Positions 9,680-20,133 are shown, counted from the stretch's first letter. The stretch: DNA of 62,267 nucleotides from Rossellomorea aquimaris (GCF_003315075.1 NZ_QNRJ01000019.1:1-62267); one strand, 5' to 3'. Translations and numbers: made by a program. The notes: generated by a model from the letters alone, not told the origin.

Positions 9680-9732
9680 GTATGTGGTCCTGTATTTACC
9701 ATATATGGTATAATTGAATCATTTTCAAAAAA

Positions 9733-9761
9733 TTGACAGTCTTTATAAGACATGTTAGCCT
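9733..9761 (+). promoter_or_regulatory. Possible promoter in the disA to PIN/TRAM gap
   Basis: A consensus TTGACA (9733-9738) is followed after 17 bases by a poor TAGCCT with an upstream TGT. A better TATAAT at 9868-9873 lacks a good -35. The 214-base gap after disA is otherwise featureless, so some promoter for the next gene probably lies here, but the choice is uncertain. Confidence 0.35.
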
Positions 9762-9893
9762 TCACTTAAGGAAGCTAGTAAAATGGGATAAGTATATCAA
9801 AATGGTTTCCATTCGATTAAATTTAAAATTTTCAAGGGCTAAGAGGTTTCAAAAATAGTAAATTGTTTATAATGAATAGGAGGAGGTGAGGGA

Positions 9894-10985
9894 ATGTTAA
9901 AAAGAATCGTTCAAGCGTGCTTCCTTATCGTCGGGGGAACACTGGGGATATTTCTTCTTCCCGAATTATTTACCGTCATAAATTTATCAGACATTCCTTT
10001 AATTAATAACCCTTATATGACTGCTATATTTGGTGCCATTATTTTTTATATTCTTACGTTTTGGGCAGTCGAGTATGTCGTCAATTTCGTCAAGTGGTTT
10101 GAAGATAGTTTAGTAAAAGCTCCAGTAACGGATCTGTTATTTGGCAGTTTAGGTCTGATTATCGGTCTTTTTGTTGCGTATCTGTTTGGGATTCCTTTCA
10201 ATCAAATGGAGATTCCGATTGTCAACACAGTGGTTCCGATTCTATTAACGTTGATTCTTGGATATTTAGGATTTCAAGTTGGCTTTAAGAAGAGGGATGA
10301 GCTGGTCAGTTTGTTCGGCGCTTCAACTAGGGGTAAGAAAAAAGGGACTGACGAAGATTCTGATGAAGAGGGTGTGAAAACCTTGAAGATACTGGATACG
10401 AGTGTGATTATCGATGGTCGTATCGCAGATATCTGTCAAACTGGATTCTTAGAAGGAATTGTCGTGATTCCACAGTTCGTGCTGGAAGAGCTTCAGCATA
10501 TTGCGGATTCTTCAGACGTGTTAAAACGAAACCGTGGACGACGCGGGCTTGATATCCTGAATCGAATTCAAAAGGAGCTTCCTGTAGAGGTTCAGATTTA
10601 TGAAGGTGACTTCGAGGAGATTCAGGAAGTTGATTCGAAGCTGGTAAAATTAGCGAAGCTTACGAATGGGATTGTTGTAACGAATGATTTCAACTTGAAT
10701 AAAGTATGCGATCTTCAAGGTGTACAAGTATTGAATATCAATGATTTAGCTAACGCCGTTAAGCCTGTTGTATTACCTGGAGAAGAATTGAAGGTACAGG
10801 TAATCAAAGATGGGAAAGAACATAACCAAGGGATTGCCTATCTCGATGATGGTACGATGATTGTAGTGGAAGAGGGACGCAATTATATTGGCAAGTACAT
10901 AGATGTACTTGTAACATCTGTTCTTCAAACCTCTGCTGGCCGGATGATCTTTGCTAAGCCCAAACAATTAGAAAAAGCTTTATAA
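9894..10985 (+). CDS. Membrane-anchored PIN/TRAM-domain protein (YacL type)
   Basis: Protein of 363 aa resembling B. subtilis YacL. About four hydrophobic segments fill the first 130 residues, followed by a charged linker and a PIN domain starting at [12 protein letters not shown], with acidic residues typical of the metal-dependent nuclease site ([21 protein letters not shown]). A TRAM-like RNA-binding domain closes the protein ([20 protein letters not shown]). The architecture suggests a membrane-tethered ribonuclease; the substrate is not known to me. Start ATG 9894 follows GGAGGAGGTGAGGG. It lies between disA and ispD as in relatives. Confidence 0.88.
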   Translation: MLKRIVQACFLIVGGTLGIFLLPELFTVINLSDIPLINNPYMTAIFGAIIFYILTFWAVEYVVNFVKWFEDSLVKAPVTDLLFGSLGLIIGLFVAYLFGIPFNQMEIPIVNTVVPILLTLILGYLGFQVGFKKRDELVSLFGASTRGKKKGTDEDSDEEGVKTLKILDTSVIIDGRIADICQTGFLEGIVVIPQFVLEELQHIADSSDVLKRNRGRRGLDILNRIQKELPVEVQIYEGDFEEIQEVDSKLVKLAKLTNGIVVTNDFNLNKVCDLQGVQVLNINDLANAVKPVVLPGEELKVQVIKDGKEHNQGIAYLDDGTMIVVEEGRNYIGKYIDVLVTSVLQTSAGRMIFAKPKQLEKAL

Positions 10986-10997
10986 GTAATCATTGCC

Positions 10998-11026
10998 CTG
11001 ACTCTATTGTTTCAGTAAGGTATAAT
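10998..11026 (+). promoter_or_regulatory. Probable promoter for ispD-ispF
   Basis: CTGACT (10998-11003), a 17-base spacer and a perfect TATAAT (11021-11026), 35 bases before the ispD start. Confidence 0.55.
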
Positions 11027-11049
11027 AAATAGTATTACACGAGTATTAA

Positions 11050-12235
<1,186 letters not shown>

Positions 12236-12322
12236 GGGGATAAATTCGCTTTATTCCCTTTCATAACGGTGTTAAAATAGGTCAGAGACTTTAATGCAGG
12301 AATACAAAGAGGAGGAAATCAA

Positions 12323-13780
12323 ATGACAAAAGAAGTACGCGTCCGTTATGCTCCAAGTCCAACGGGTCATTTACATATTGGAAATGCAAGAACCGCTTTA
12401 TTTAATTATCTATACGCTCGCAGTGTAGGTGGAAAGTTCATCATCCGTATTGAAGACACGGATAAGAAACGTAATATTGAAGGCGGAGAAGAAAGTCAGC
12501 TTAAATATCTTCAATGGCTTGGAATCGATTGGGATGAGAGCACAGATAAGCCGGGTGATTACGGTCCATATCGCCAATCCGAGCGTAACCATATTTATGA
12601 GCAGTATCTAAATGAGCTGTTAGAAAGCGGACAAGCCTATAAGTGCTACTGTACGGAAGAAGAGCTTGAAGCGGAACGTGAAGCGCAATCAGCATCAGGT
12701 CAAATGCCCCGTTACTCAGGGAAATGCCGCAACCTGACGAAAGAGGATCAGGAGAAATTAGCAGCAGAGGGCCGCAAGCCGAGCCTTCGTTTCCGTGTCC
12801 CTGCAGGAAAGGTCTATTCTTTCAATGATATCGTGAAAGAAGATGTAGCCTTCGAATCAGACGGAATCGGTGATTTTGTCATCGCGAAAAAAGATGGAAC
12901 GCCAACATATAACTTTGCCGTTGCAGTAGATGATTATCTGATGAAAATTTCACACGTTCTGCGCGGGGAGGATCATATTTCCAATACGCCAAAACAATTA
13001 ATGATTTTTGAAGCTCTTGGATGGGAAGCACCTGTCTATGGCCATATGACATTAATCGTTAATGAAAGCCGTAAAAAGCTAAGTAAGCGTGATGAAAGTA
13101 TTATTCAGTTCATTGAGCAATACGAAGCTTTAGGTTATTTACCGGAAGCTTTATTCAACTTCATTGGGTTACTAGGCTGGTCTCCAAAAGGAGAAGAAGA
13201 GCTATTTTCTAAAGATGAGTTTATTGAAATCTTTGACCCTGAGCGATTATCGACTTCTTCGGCTCTGTTTGATAATCAGAAGCTTACATGGATGAATAAT
13301 CAGTACATGAAGAATCTGGAGTTAAGTCAAGTTGTGGAGCTATCCCTTCCACACTTAATCAGTGCGGGTAAACTGGATGAGGATATGTCAGACGAGCAGC
13401 GTGAATGGGCGAGTCGCGTCATCTCTTTATACCAGGAGCAAATGAGCTTCGGCGCTGAAATCGTAGAGCTGTCTGAAATGTTCTTCAAGGTAGATCTTGA
13501 ATATGATGAGGATGCCAAGGCGGTCTTGGAAGAAGAGCAGGTTCCTGAAGTTCTTCAAGCTTTCTTGAATGAAATCGAAGCTCTTGAAGATTATGAAGCA
13601 GCAGCAATTAAGTCGTCTATCAAAGCGGTGCAAAAGTCGACTGGTCATAAGGGGAAAAAGCTGTTTATGCCGATCCGTGTAGCGGTAACTGGTCAGACTC
13701 ATGGTCCTGAATTACCGAATGCGATTGAGCTTTTAGGGAAAGATACCGTTAAACATCGTCTGCAAATTCTTTTAGGTTAA
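12323..13780 (+). CDS. gltX: Glutamyl-tRNA synthetase
   Basis: Class I synthetase of 485 aa that charges tRNA-Glu and, in Bacillus, also mischarges tRNA-Gln for later amidation by GatCAB. The HIGH motif appears as [11 protein letters not shown] near the N-terminus and the KMSKS loop as KKLSKRDES. The C-terminal anticodon-binding helical domain is complete. ATG 12323 follows GAGGAGGAAA. A possible -10 TAAAAT at 12273-12278 lies in the 87-base gap after ispF, next to a weak hairpin at about 12233-12262. Confidence 0.97.
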   Translation: MTKEVRVRYAPSPTGHLHIGNARTALFNYLYARSVGGKFIIRIEDTDKKRNIEGGEESQLKYLQWLGIDWDESTDKPGDYGPYRQSERNHIYEQYLNELLESGQAYKCYCTEEELEAEREAQSASGQMPRYSGKCRNLTKEDQEKLAAEGRKPSLRFRVPAGKVYSFNDIVKEDVAFESDGIGDFVIAKKDGTPTYNFAVAVDDYLMKISHVLRGEDHISNTPKQLMIFEALGWEAPVYGHMTLIVNESRKKLSKRDESIIQFIEQYEALGYLPEALFNFIGLLGWSPKGEEELFSKDEFIEIFDPERLSTSSALFDNQKLTWMNNQYMKNLELSQVVELSLPHLISAGKLDEDMSDEQREWASRVISLYQEQMSFGAEIVELSEMFFKVDLEYDEDAKAVLEEEQVPEVLQAFLNEIEALEDYEAAAIKSSIKAVQKSTGHKGKKLFMPIRVAVTGQTHGPELPNAIELLGKDTVKHRLQILLG

Positions 13781-13831
13781 CATTTTGGATGTTATGTAAT
13801 ATAGTAAGAGTATCACAATAAATGATATCGC

Positions 13832-14069
13832 GTTGATGAGGAGAAGTAAGAAAAGGATGCTTAGTAGAGAGAACCACCACCGGCTGAAAGTGGTTTAAGC
13901 CCCTCCGATTCTGAAATGCACCTCTGAGCCCGTTACTGAAATATAGTAGGTAAAGGCGGTTTCCTACCGTTAACAGGATTCGAGTTGGAGAAGGATATTT
14001 TCTTCTCAATCAGAGTGGAACCGCGCTACCTAAGCGTCTCTGTCAGTTTATTGACAGGGGCGTTTTTTT
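13832..14069 (+). promoter_or_regulatory. T-box leader, cysteine-specific, controlling cysE-cysS
   Basis: A tRNA-sensing leader. The Stem I base GATGAGGAGAAGTAAG is near 13835. The specifier is TGC (Cys) at 13917-13919 inside CTGAAATGCACC and is followed by A, as typical. The T-box sequence AGAGTGGAACCGCG is at 14012-14025. It ends in an intrinsic terminator, 14034-14045 with 14052-14062 followed by seven T. Uncharged tRNA-Cys pairing with the specifier and T-box would favour the antiterminator and let transcription continue into cysE and cysS. In B. subtilis the same genes have a Cys T-box. A weak -10 (TAATAT, 13797-13802) may belong to its promoter. Confidence 0.93.
14034..14069 (+). terminator. 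T-box terminator before cysE
   Basis: GCGTCTCTGTCA pairs with TGACAGGGGCG (two G-U pairs, five-base loop) and is followed by seven T. This is the conditional terminator of the Cys T-box; its 5' side follows directly on the T-box sequence. Confidence 0.9.
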
Positions 14070-14073
14070 ATTG

Positions 14074-14472
14074 TCTGACCAAGCCACCTGCGCTTTTCTA
14101 TTGTCCAGCTCCGGCGGCTAGAGGCTCGAGGTCATAAACTAAATGGTCCAGGAAGGCAAAAAACGCCTTCCTGGCCCATTCATCTTATGCTTGTCGCCTC
14201 TGACCAAGCCGCCTGCGCTTTTCTATTGTCCAGCTCCGGCGGCTAGAGGCTCGAGGTCATAAGCTAAATGGTCCAGGAAGGCAAAAAACGCCTTCCCGGC
14301 CCATTCATCTTATGCTTGTCGCCTCTGACCAAGCCACCTGCGCTTTTATTTTATCCAGCTCCGGCGGCTAGAGGCTCGAGGTCATAAGTCAATCCCACCA
14401 AAAAGGCAAAGAACGCCTTTCCGGCGGGCTTGCCTTATGCTTGTCGCCTCTGACCAAGCCACCTGCGCTTTT
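14074..14472. repeat. Hairpin-repeat array A2 inside the cysE leader
   Basis: Three more copies of the family A hairpin unit, period about 125 bp, start near 14098, 14223 and 14348. A right-half fragment at 14074-14099 begins directly after the T-box terminator. Units 1 and 2 have inner arms built on ATGGTCCAGGAAGGC / GCCTTCCTGGCCCAT, different from array A1, yet still complementary (14 of 15 pairs in unit 1). Unit 3 has CCCACC / GGCGGG. The orientation is the same as A1. The array ends 9 bases before the cysE ribosome site, so any cysE-cysS mRNA that reads through the T-box must contain it. Confidence 0.92.
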
Positions 14473-14497
14473 ATTTTTTCAAGGAGAGGGGATCCGA

Positions 14498-15148
14498 ATG
14501 TTTAAGTCATTTAAGGAAGATATTGAAGTAGTGTTTGATCAGGATCCGGCTGCGAGGAATTATCTTGAGGTGATCCTTACGTATTCGGGTCTTCATGCCA
14601 TTTGGGCCCATCGCATAGCCCATGCTTTTTTCAAAAGGAAATTCTTTTTTATCGCGCGCGCTATTTCTCAGGTAAGCCGTTTTTTTACCGGGGTGGAGAT
14701 TCACCCGGGGGCAAAGATCGGGCGCAGATTCTTCATTGATCACGGGATGGGTGTCGTGATTGGTGAAACGTGTGAAATCGGAGATAATGTTACGCTCTTT
14801 CAAGGGGTGACCCTTGGTGGAACAGGTAAAGAAAAAGGGAAGCGGCATCCTACGATTCAGGATAATGCCCTTATCGCCACGGGAGCGAAAGTGTTAGGAT
14901 CGATTGTAGTTGGGGAAAATTCTAAGGTGGGGGCTGGATCGGTCGTGCTTAAAGATGTTCCTCCAAACTCAACCGTCGTTGGTATTCCGGGGAAGGTCGT
15001 CATTCAGGATGGCGTCAAGATACAGAAGGATCTGAATCACTGTGATCTACCGGATCCGATGAATGATCGTATGAAACAACTGGAAATGGAATTGAACGAG
15101 GTAAAATCATTATTAAGGGAATATGAAGAAAGGAGTCGAACATATTGA
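14498..15148 (+). CDS. cysE: Serine O-acetyltransferase
   Basis: Acetylates serine with acetyl-CoA to give O-acetylserine, the carbon skeleton for cysteine. The 216-aa protein is the short bacillar form: a small N-terminal helical region, then left-handed beta-helix hexapeptide repeats ([42 protein letters not shown]). The catalytic His-Asp region is [14 protein letters not shown] 14498 follows AAGGAGAGGGG (14481 onward); the longer frame from 14441 runs into the repeat array and is rejected. Control is by the Cys T-box upstream. Confidence 0.96.
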   Translation: MFKSFKEDIEVVFDQDPAARNYLEVILTYSGLHAIWAHRIAHAFFKRKFFFIARAISQVSRFFTGVEIHPGAKIGRRFFIDHGMGVVIGETCEIGDNVTLFQGVTLGGTGKEKGKRHPTIQDNALIATGAKVLGSIVVGENSKVGAGSVVLKDVPPNSTVVGIPGKVVIQDGVKIQKDLNHCDLPDPMNDRMKQLEMELNEVKSLLREYEERSRTY

Positions 15149-16545
15149 CGATTCGTTTATATAACACATTAACAAGAAAAAAAGAGGAATTCACACCCCT
15201 GGAAGAGGGTAAAGTGAAAATGTATGTGTGCGGGCCGACGGTTTATAACTATATTCATATAGGAAATGCACGCCCTGCCATTGTCTTCGATACGGTGAGA
15301 CGCTATTTGGAATACAGAGGCTATGATGTTCAATTTGTCTCTAACTTCACCGATGTGGATGATAAACTGATTCGGGCGGCAAAGGAGTTGGGAGTGGATG
15401 TACCTACGGTTGCTCAGCGCTTTATCCAGGCATATTTTGAAGATACCGGAGCACTTGGATGCAAGAAAGCGGATGTTCATCCGACTGTAACCGACAATAT
15501 TGATACCATCATTGATTTTATTTCTGCGCTTGTTGAAAAAGGGTTTGCTTACGAATCACAAGGCGACGTTTATTATCGTACAAGAAAGTTTGATGGCTAC
15601 GGTAAGCTTTCTCATCAGCCAATCGATGAGCTTAAAGCAGGTGCCCGCATAGATGTAGGGGATAAAAAAGAAGATGCCCTTGATTTCGTATTATGGAAAG
15701 CAGCGAAAGAAGGGGAAATTTCTTGGGAAAGCCCTTGGGGTGAAGGCCGTCCAGGCTGGCATATTGAGTGCTCTGCCATGGCAAAGCGCTATTTAGGGGA
15801 TACCATCGATATTCACGCCGGGGGCCAGGATTTAACCTTCCCTCATCATGAGAATGAAATTGCACAATCAGAAGCACTTACAGGTAAGCCGTTCGCAAAG
15901 TATTGGATGCACAATGGGTATATCAATATTGATAATGAGAAAATGTCTAAATCTCTGGGGAATTTTGTATTGGTTCATGACATCATTAAAGAACAGGATC
16001 CACAAGTCCTTCGTTTCTTTATGCTATCTGTTCATTACCGTCATCCTATCAACTACAATTTAGAGCTTCTGCAAAATGCTGAGTCCGCTTTAGATAGAAT
16101 TAAGACTGCTTATGAGAACTTGAAGCACCGTAAGGAATCAAGTACAGACTTAACGGATAACAACCGGGAATGGCTGGACAAAATAGCTGAGTTAAAAGCG
16201 CAGTTCATCTCTGAAATGGATGATGACTTTAACACAGCCAACGGAATTTCCGTGTTATTCGAATTATCCAAGCAAGCCAATTATTACTTGATGGAGAAGA
16301 ATACAGCTACAGAAGTCATTGATACGTTCTTGAGCCAATTCGAAGATTTCTTCTCTGTCCTGGGGCTAAGCCTTCAGGAAGCAGAACTGTTGGACGAAGA
16401 AGTGGAAGAACTGATTGAAAAACGCGTTCAGGCACGTAAAGATCGTAATTTCCAATTAGCGGATGAGATTCGTGACACGTTAAAAGAGATGAATATCATC
16501 CTGGAAGATACTCCTCAAGGCATTCGCTGGAAAAGGGGATCTTAA
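15145..16545 (+). CDS. cysS: Cysteinyl-tRNA synthetase
   Basis: Class I synthetase of 466 aa charging tRNA-Cys. The zinc ligands are in [18 protein letters not shown] and [14 protein letters not shown] appears as YIHIGNARP and KMSKS as [10 protein letters not shown]. The start is TTG at 15145, overlapping the cysE stop (TTGA) after AGGAG at 15131-15135; conservation from [16 protein letters not shown] supports it. Cotranscription with cysE under a Cys T-box ties cysteine synthesis to its charging. Confidence 0.97.
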   Translation: MTIRLYNTLTRKKEEFTPLEEGKVKMYVCGPTVYNYIHIGNARPAIVFDTVRRYLEYRGYDVQFVSNFTDVDDKLIRAAKELGVDVPTVAQRFIQAYFEDTGALGCKKADVHPTVTDNIDTIIDFISALVEKGFAYESQGDVYYRTRKFDGYGKLSHQPIDELKAGARIDVGDKKEDALDFVLWKAAKEGEISWESPWGEGRPGWHIECSAMAKRYLGDTIDIHAGGQDLTFPHHENEIAQSEALTGKPFAKYWMHNGYINIDNEKMSKSLGNFVLVHDIIKEQDPQVLRFFMLSVHYRHPINYNLELLQNAESALDRIKTAYENLKHRKESSTDLTDNNREWLDKIAELKAQFISEMDDDFNTANGISVLFELSKQANYYLMEKNTATEVIDTFLSQFEDFFSVLGLSLQEAELLDEEVEELIEKRVQARKDRNFQLADEIRDTLKEMNIILEDTPQGIRWKRGS

Positions 16546-16964
16546 TGCTGCACGAGATAAATGAACAAATCGATGCAAAACAAATCAATGCACTTGCACT
16601 GGCATATATGGGGGATGCTGTATATGAAACGTATGTACGGCAGCTCCTATTAACAAAAGGAAAGATTAAACCGAATCAGCTGCACAGAGCTGCGACGAAG
16701 TATGTGTCTGCCAAAGCTCAAGCGGCCATTCTCAGAACGTTGTTCGATCAGGACGTCTTAACGGAAGAAGAGATTTCGATCGTCAAGCGCGGTCGGAATG
16801 CGAAATCCGGCACCACGCCAAAAAACACAGATGTACAAACGTATAAACACAGCACTGCTTTTGAGGCACTTATTGGATATTTGTTTTTACTTAATCGGAC
16901 AGAGCGATTAGAGGAACTGTTAAAGATGATATTTGAACAAGCCCAGGCAGGAAAGGAGGAGTAG
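16545..16964 (+). CDS. mrnC: Mini-ribonuclease III
   Basis: Dimeric RNase III-like enzyme that matures 23S rRNA ends in Bacillus. The 139-aa protein is a lone RNase III catalytic domain without the double-strand RNA-binding domain. [18 protein letters not shown] holds the acidic signature and [13 protein letters not shown] the second metal-binding helix. ATG 16545 overlaps the cysS stop by one base (TAATG), implying coupling. Confidence 0.95.
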   Translation: MLHEINEQIDAKQINALALAYMGDAVYETYVRQLLLTKGKIKPNQLHRAATKYVSAKAQAAILRTLFDQDVLTEEEISIVKRGRNAKSGTTPKNTDVQTYKHSTAFEALIGYLFLLNRTERLEELLKMIFEQAQAGKEE

Positions 16965-16966
16965 AA

Positions 16967-17710
16967 ATGAGTAAAGATTTTATCGGAGGAAGAAATCCGG
17001 TTATGGAAGCATTGAAGTCAGGAAGGGATATCAATAAGATTTGGATTGCAGAAGGTTCTCAGAAAGGCTCCATCCAGCAAATTGTTGGACTGGCTAAAGA
17101 ATTGAATGTGATGGTTCAATACGTCCCGAAGAAGAAGATTGAACAAATGGTATCGGAGAATCATCAAGGGGTCGTGGCTTCCGTAGCTGCTTACCAGTAT
17201 GCAGAAATCGATGATTTGTTTCATAGAGCCGAACAAAAAGGGGAAGATCCATTTATACTGATCCTGGATGAATTAGAGGATCCCCATAACCTGGGTTCGA
17301 TCATGAGGACAGCGGATGCTGCAGGTGCCCATGGAATCATCATCCCGAAGAGAAGAGCAGTGGGGCTTACGTCAACGGTAGCGAAAGCATCCACGGGCGC
17401 CATTGAGCACATTCCGGTTGCACGTGTAACCAATCTGTCGAGAGCGGTTGATGAACTGAAAGAACGTGGAGTATGGGTGGCAGGAACGGATGCGAAAGGA
17501 AAGCAGGATTTCCGCCAGTTGGATGGTACCCTGCCTATCGGCTTAATTATCGGAAGCGAAGGTAAAGGGATGAGCCGAATACTCAGAGACAAATGTGATT
17601 TCCTTGTTCAGTTGCCAATGGTCGGTCATGTAACATCATTAAACGCTTCGGTGGCAGCTAGTATATTAATGTATGAGGTCTATCGTAAACGCCACCTGTT
17701 GGGAGAATAG
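16967..17710 (+). CDS. rlmB: 23S rRNA (guanosine-2'-O-)-methyltransferase RlmB
   Basis: SpoU-family (SPOUT) ribose methyltransferase of 247 aa. The N-terminal substrate-binding domain starts GGRNPVMEALKSG; the trefoil-knot domain has the motifs LDELEDPHNLGSIMRTADAA, IGSEGKGMSRILRD and SLNASVAASILMYE. The exact target in this organism is inferred from family membership. ATG 16967 lies two bases after the mrnC stop with GGAGGAG in the last codons. Confidence 0.94.
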   Translation: MSKDFIGGRNPVMEALKSGRDINKIWIAEGSQKGSIQQIVGLAKELNVMVQYVPKKKIEQMVSENHQGVVASVAAYQYAEIDDLFHRAEQKGEDPFILILDELEDPHNLGSIMRTADAAGAHGIIIPKRRAVGLTSTVAKASTGAIEHIPVARVTNLSRAVDELKERGVWVAGTDAKGKQDFRQLDGTLPIGLIIGSEGKGMSRILRDKCDFLVQLPMVGHVTSLNASVAASILMYEVYRKRHLLGE

Positions 17711-17715
17711 CAGAA

Positions 17716-18225
17716 ATGGATATTCTCCTTGTGGATGGCTATAACATAATCGGTGCCTGGTCAGAGCTGAATGAGTTGAAGCATAAGGATTTGGCCGCAG
17801 CAAGAGATCGCCTTGTAGAGCAAATGGCAGAATATCAAGGATATACGGGCTACCGCGTCATTGTCGTGTTTGATGCTTATTACGTTCAGGGAATTGCCCG
17901 TAAGTATAAAAATTATAGGGTAGAAGTCATTTTCACGAAAGAAAATGAAACAGCGGACGAACGGATTGAAAAATTAGCTATTGAGTTAAGTAATATTAAA
18001 ACTCAAATTCATGTAGCCACGTCTGATTTTACCGAGCAATGGGCGATCTTTGGTCAGGGAGCCCTTCGTAAATCAGCAAGGGAGCTGCATACAGAAGTAA
18101 AAGTCATCGAAAAAAAGATCGAAAGAAAAGTACGGAATTCAAGTGATAAAAGGCCGGCTTCCAAGATCCAATTATCAGATGAAGTTGCTGAAATTTTCGA
18201 AAAATGGCGCCGCGGGGAACAATGA
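17716..18225 (+). CDS. rae1: Rae1, ribosome-dependent mRNA endonuclease (NYN domain)
   Basis: NYN/PIN-like protein of 169 aa matching B. subtilis Rae1 (YacP), which enters the ribosome A site and cleaves certain mRNAs. Acidic catalytic residues are in LLVDGYNIIGAW, VVFDAYY and ENETADERIEKLA. ATG 17716 follows a weak GGGAGAATAG. It is the last gene of the cysE-cysS-mrnC-rlmB-rae1 string, the same order as in B. subtilis. Confidence 0.93.
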   Translation: MDILLVDGYNIIGAWSELNELKHKDLAAARDRLVEQMAEYQGYTGYRVIVVFDAYYVQGIARKYKNYRVEVIFTKENETADERIEKLAIELSNIKTQIHVATSDFTEQWAIFGQGALRKSARELHTEVKVIEKKIERKVRNSSDKRPASKIQLSDEVAEIFEKWRRGEQ

Positions 18226-18229
18226 GAGG

Positions 18230-18259
18230 TTGACGATTGAATTTTCTGTAATGTATAAT
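18230..18259 (+). promoter_or_regulatory. SigA promoter for sigH
   Basis: TTGACG (18230-18235), an 18-base spacer and perfect TATAAT (18254-18259), 35 bases before the sigH start. In B. subtilis sigH is SigA-dependent and AbrB-repressed; AbrB sites cannot be recognised by eye, so that part is inference. Confidence 0.8.
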
Positions 18260-18293
18260 ATTTCTATCTATTGTTTTGCGCGGGGGGATGTGT

Positions 18294-18947
18294 GTGAGCA
18301 ATATCACCAGGACAGAAGCATTTGATAATCGATTAGAAGGTATGGATGATGAAGAAATAATAGAAGCCGTCCATCAGGGTCACAGCGAAGCGTTAGATTT
18401 TTTAATCAGGAAATATCGTAATTTTGTCAGAGCTAAAGCCCGCTCGTATTTCTTAATTGGGGCAGATAAGGAAGATATCGTCCAGGAGGGTATGATTGGA
18501 TTATACAAAGCGATCCGTGATTATAAAGAGGACAAGCTGACTTCTTTTAAAGCGTTTGCAGAGCTTTGTATCACAAGACAAATCATTACGGCCATTAAGA
18601 CAGCCACGAGACAGAAGCATATACCGCTGAATTCTTATGTATCATTGGATAAGCCCATTTATGATGACGAGTCAGACCGAACGCTCTTAGATGTTATTTC
18701 AGGTGCGAAAGTAATGGATCCGGAAGCGCTGATTATCAATCGTGAAGAATTCGATAATATGGAAGACAAGATGGCTCAGTTATTAAGTGATCTTGAGAGG
18801 AAAGTCCTGGCTCTCTATTTAGACGGGCAATCCTATCAGGAGATTTCGGAAGAACTGAACCGCCATGTGAAATCCATCGACAATGCCTTGCAGCGGGTGA
18901 AGAGAAAGCTCGAACGATACTTGGAAGTTCGCGAAATAACGATGTAA
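18294..18947 (+). CDS. sigH: RNA polymerase sigma factor SigH (sporulation transition)
   Basis: SigA-like alternative sigma factor of about 217 aa that turns on early sporulation and transition-state genes. Region 2 (LIRKYRNFVRAKARSYFLIGADKEDIVQEGMIGL, seen in parts) and region 4 (LSDLERKVLALYLDGQSYQEISEEL) are highly conserved. I choose GTG 18294 because GGGGGG (18282-18287) is six bases upstream; ATG 18288 sits too close to it and TTG 18276 lies before it. The N-terminal 20 residues are poorly conserved, so the start remains uncertain. The rest is near identical to B. subtilis. Confidence 0.95.
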   Translation: MSNITRTEAFDNRLEGMDDEEIIEAVHQGHSEALDFLIRKYRNFVRAKARSYFLIGADKEDIVQEGMIGLYKAIRDYKEDKLTSFKAFAELCITRQIITAIKTATRQKHIPLNSYVSLDKPIYDDESDRTLLDVISGAKVMDPEALIINREEFDNMEDKMAQLLSDLERKVLALYLDGQSYQEISEELNRHVKSIDNALQRVKRKLERYLEVREITM

Positions 18948-18954
18948 AGTCATA

Positions 18955-18983
18955 TTGACACAAATTGGTGGTCGTGTTATTTT
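18955..18983 (+). promoter_or_regulatory. SigA promoter for rpmG-secE
   Basis: TTGACA (18955-18960), a 17-base spacer and TATTTT (18978-18983) preceded by an extended TGT. It lies just after the sigH stop and 37 bases before the L33 start. Confidence 0.7.
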
Positions 18984-19019
18984 TGATAGGACTTACTATG
19001 GATAATATAGGTGGAATAT

Positions 19020-19166
19020 ATGACTACTAAATTAATACTTGCTTGTACGGTGTGTGGTTCCAGGAATTATAGTGTACCGGGTAATCGTAATCAAGCAATT
19101 CGATTAGAGTTAAAGAAATTCTGTAATACATGTAATGCTCACACCCTACACAAAGAAACAAAATAG
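19020..19166 (+). CDS. rpmG: 50S ribosomal protein L33 (zinc-binding form)
   Basis: A 48-aa protein found by direct translation; it begins [13 protein letters not shown] and ends HTLHKETK. Two CxxC pairs (CTVC and CNTC) mark the zinc-binding version, as opposed to the cysteine-less paralogue that some Bacillus use under zinc starvation. ATG 19020 follows a weak GGTGGAA. The stop TAG is 44 bases before the secE start, as in the rpmGB-secE arrangement of relatives. Confidence 0.93.
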   Translation: MTTKLILACTVCGSRNYSVPGNRNQAIRLELKKFCNTCNAHTLHKETK

Positions 19167-19210
19167 TGGAGCACCAAGTGGTATTGATATTAGTTGGAGG
19201 TTACAAACGG

Positions 19211-19390
19211 ATGTTTAAATTCTTTCGCAATGTTGCATCAGAAATGAGAAAGGTCAGCTGGCCTAAACGTAAAGAGTTAACACGCTACACGATTACCGTT
19301 ATTACAACAGTGGTATTTGTTGCCCTTTTCTTTGCTGTCATTGACCTGGGCATCTCAGAACTTATGCGATTGATCATTGGTTCTAAGTAA
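19211..19390 (+). CDS. secE: SecE, preprotein translocase subunit
   Basis: Small single-span subunit of the SecYEG channel, 59 aa. The amphipathic N-terminal part with the invariant SEMRKVSWPKRKEL segment is followed by one transmembrane helix (TITVITTVVFVALFFAVI). ATG 19211 is chosen because GGAGG (19196-19200) precedes it by ten bases and the protein then begins MFKFFRNV; the in-frame upstream codon at 19166 would lie in the L33 stop. Confidence 0.95.
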   Translation: MFKFFRNVASEMRKVSWPKRKELTRYTITVITTVVFVALFFAVIDLGISELMRLIIGSK

Positions 19391-19429
19391 GAGAAACATA
19401 GAATTAATTGTATATATACCGTGAAAGCA

Positions 19430-19438
19430 TGGTATAAT
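19430..19438 (+). promoter_or_regulatory. Possible extended -10 promoter before nusG
   Basis: TGG-TATAAT at 19430-19438 is an extended -10 element; the best -35 (TTGTAT, 19408-19413) has a long 19-base spacer. A terminator-like hairpin lies 30 bases downstream, before nusG. Confidence 0.45.
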
Positions 19439-19467
19439 GAATGTTAATAGAGTACATGACCTTAGAG

Positions 19468-19497
19468 CCCGTTATCTTTTTACGGGTTTTTTCATTT
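19468..19497 (+). terminator. Terminator or attenuator between secE and nusG
   Basis: GCCCGT pairs with ACGGGT across an eight-to-nine-base loop and is followed by six T and further T-rich sequence (19468-19497). It could end rpmG-secE transcripts or attenuate transcripts started just upstream; some readthrough must supply nusG because no clear promoter follows it. Confidence 0.7.
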
Positions 19498-19559
19498 GGA
19501 GAAAAAGGCGAAAGAGTATTCTTAAATAGCGAGGAGGGACGGACGTTTAGTCCTATTAA

Positions 19560-20093
19560 ATGGAGAAGAATTGGTATGTAGTCCATACTTATTCAGGATA
19601 CGAGAACAAGGTTAAAGCAAACCTTGAGAAGCGTGTTGAAACAATGGGGATGCAGGATAAAATCTTCCGCGTAATGGTACCTGAAGAAGAAGAGACTGAT
19701 TTTAAAAATGGTAAAAAGAAAGTCGTAAAGAAAAAGGTATTCCCCGGTTATGTGATTGTCGAAATCGTCATGACGGATGATTCCTGGTATGTTGTACGAA
19801 ATACGCCGGGCGTTACAGGGTTTGTCGGTTCATCAGGTTCCGGTTCGAAGCCTACACCATTATTGCCTGAAGAAGTAACAAATCTTCTGAAGCAAATGGG
19901 CATGACAGAGAAAAAGGTTGAGATCGACTTCGAATTAGGAGAAACAGTAAAAGTAAACGAAGGTCCGTTTGCAAACTTCACTGGCTCAATCGAAGAGATA
20001 GATAATGCGAAAGCAAAAGTGAAAGTTCTTGTTAATATGTTTGGCAGAGACACCCCGGTAGAACTGGATTTCTCCCAAATTGATAAATTATAA
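19560..20093 (+). CDS. nusG: Transcription elongation/termination factor NusG
   Basis: Binds RNA polymerase to control pausing and elongation; 177 aa with an NGN domain (EKNWYVVHTYSGYENKVKANL) and a C-terminal KOW domain (GETVKVNEGPFANFTGSIEEID). ATG 19560 is forced because an in-frame TAA (19557-19559) lies directly before it and conservation begins at MEKNWYVV. The only good ribosome site, GAGGAGGGAC (19531-19540), ends about 20 bases upstream; a small hairpin GGAC-GTTTA-GTCC (19541-19553) could bring it to normal distance. Confidence 0.97.
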   Translation: MEKNWYVVHTYSGYENKVKANLEKRVETMGMQDKIFRVMVPEEEETDFKNGKKKVVKKKVFPGYVIVEIVMTDDSWYVVRNTPGVTGFVGSSGSGSKPTPLLPEEVTNLLKQMGMTEKKVEIDFELGETVKVNEGPFANFTGSIEEIDNAKAKVKVLVNMFGRDTPVELDFSQIDKL

Positions 20094-20104
20094 TGGAAAA
20101 GAAC

Positions 20105-20133
20105 TTGAAATCATTCTGAAAAAATGGTACTAT
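20105..20133 (+). promoter_or_regulatory. SigA promoter for rplK-rplA
   Basis: TTGAAA (20105-20110), a 17-base spacer and TACTAT (20128-20133) with an extended TGG. The following 135-base leader has no reading frame and ends at the rplK ribosome site. Confidence 0.65.

Noticed and set aside
13911..13925. T-box specifier other than cysteine
   Set aside because: The codon in the specifier-loop context is TGC followed by A, and downstream genes are cysE and cysS, so another amino acid is not supported.
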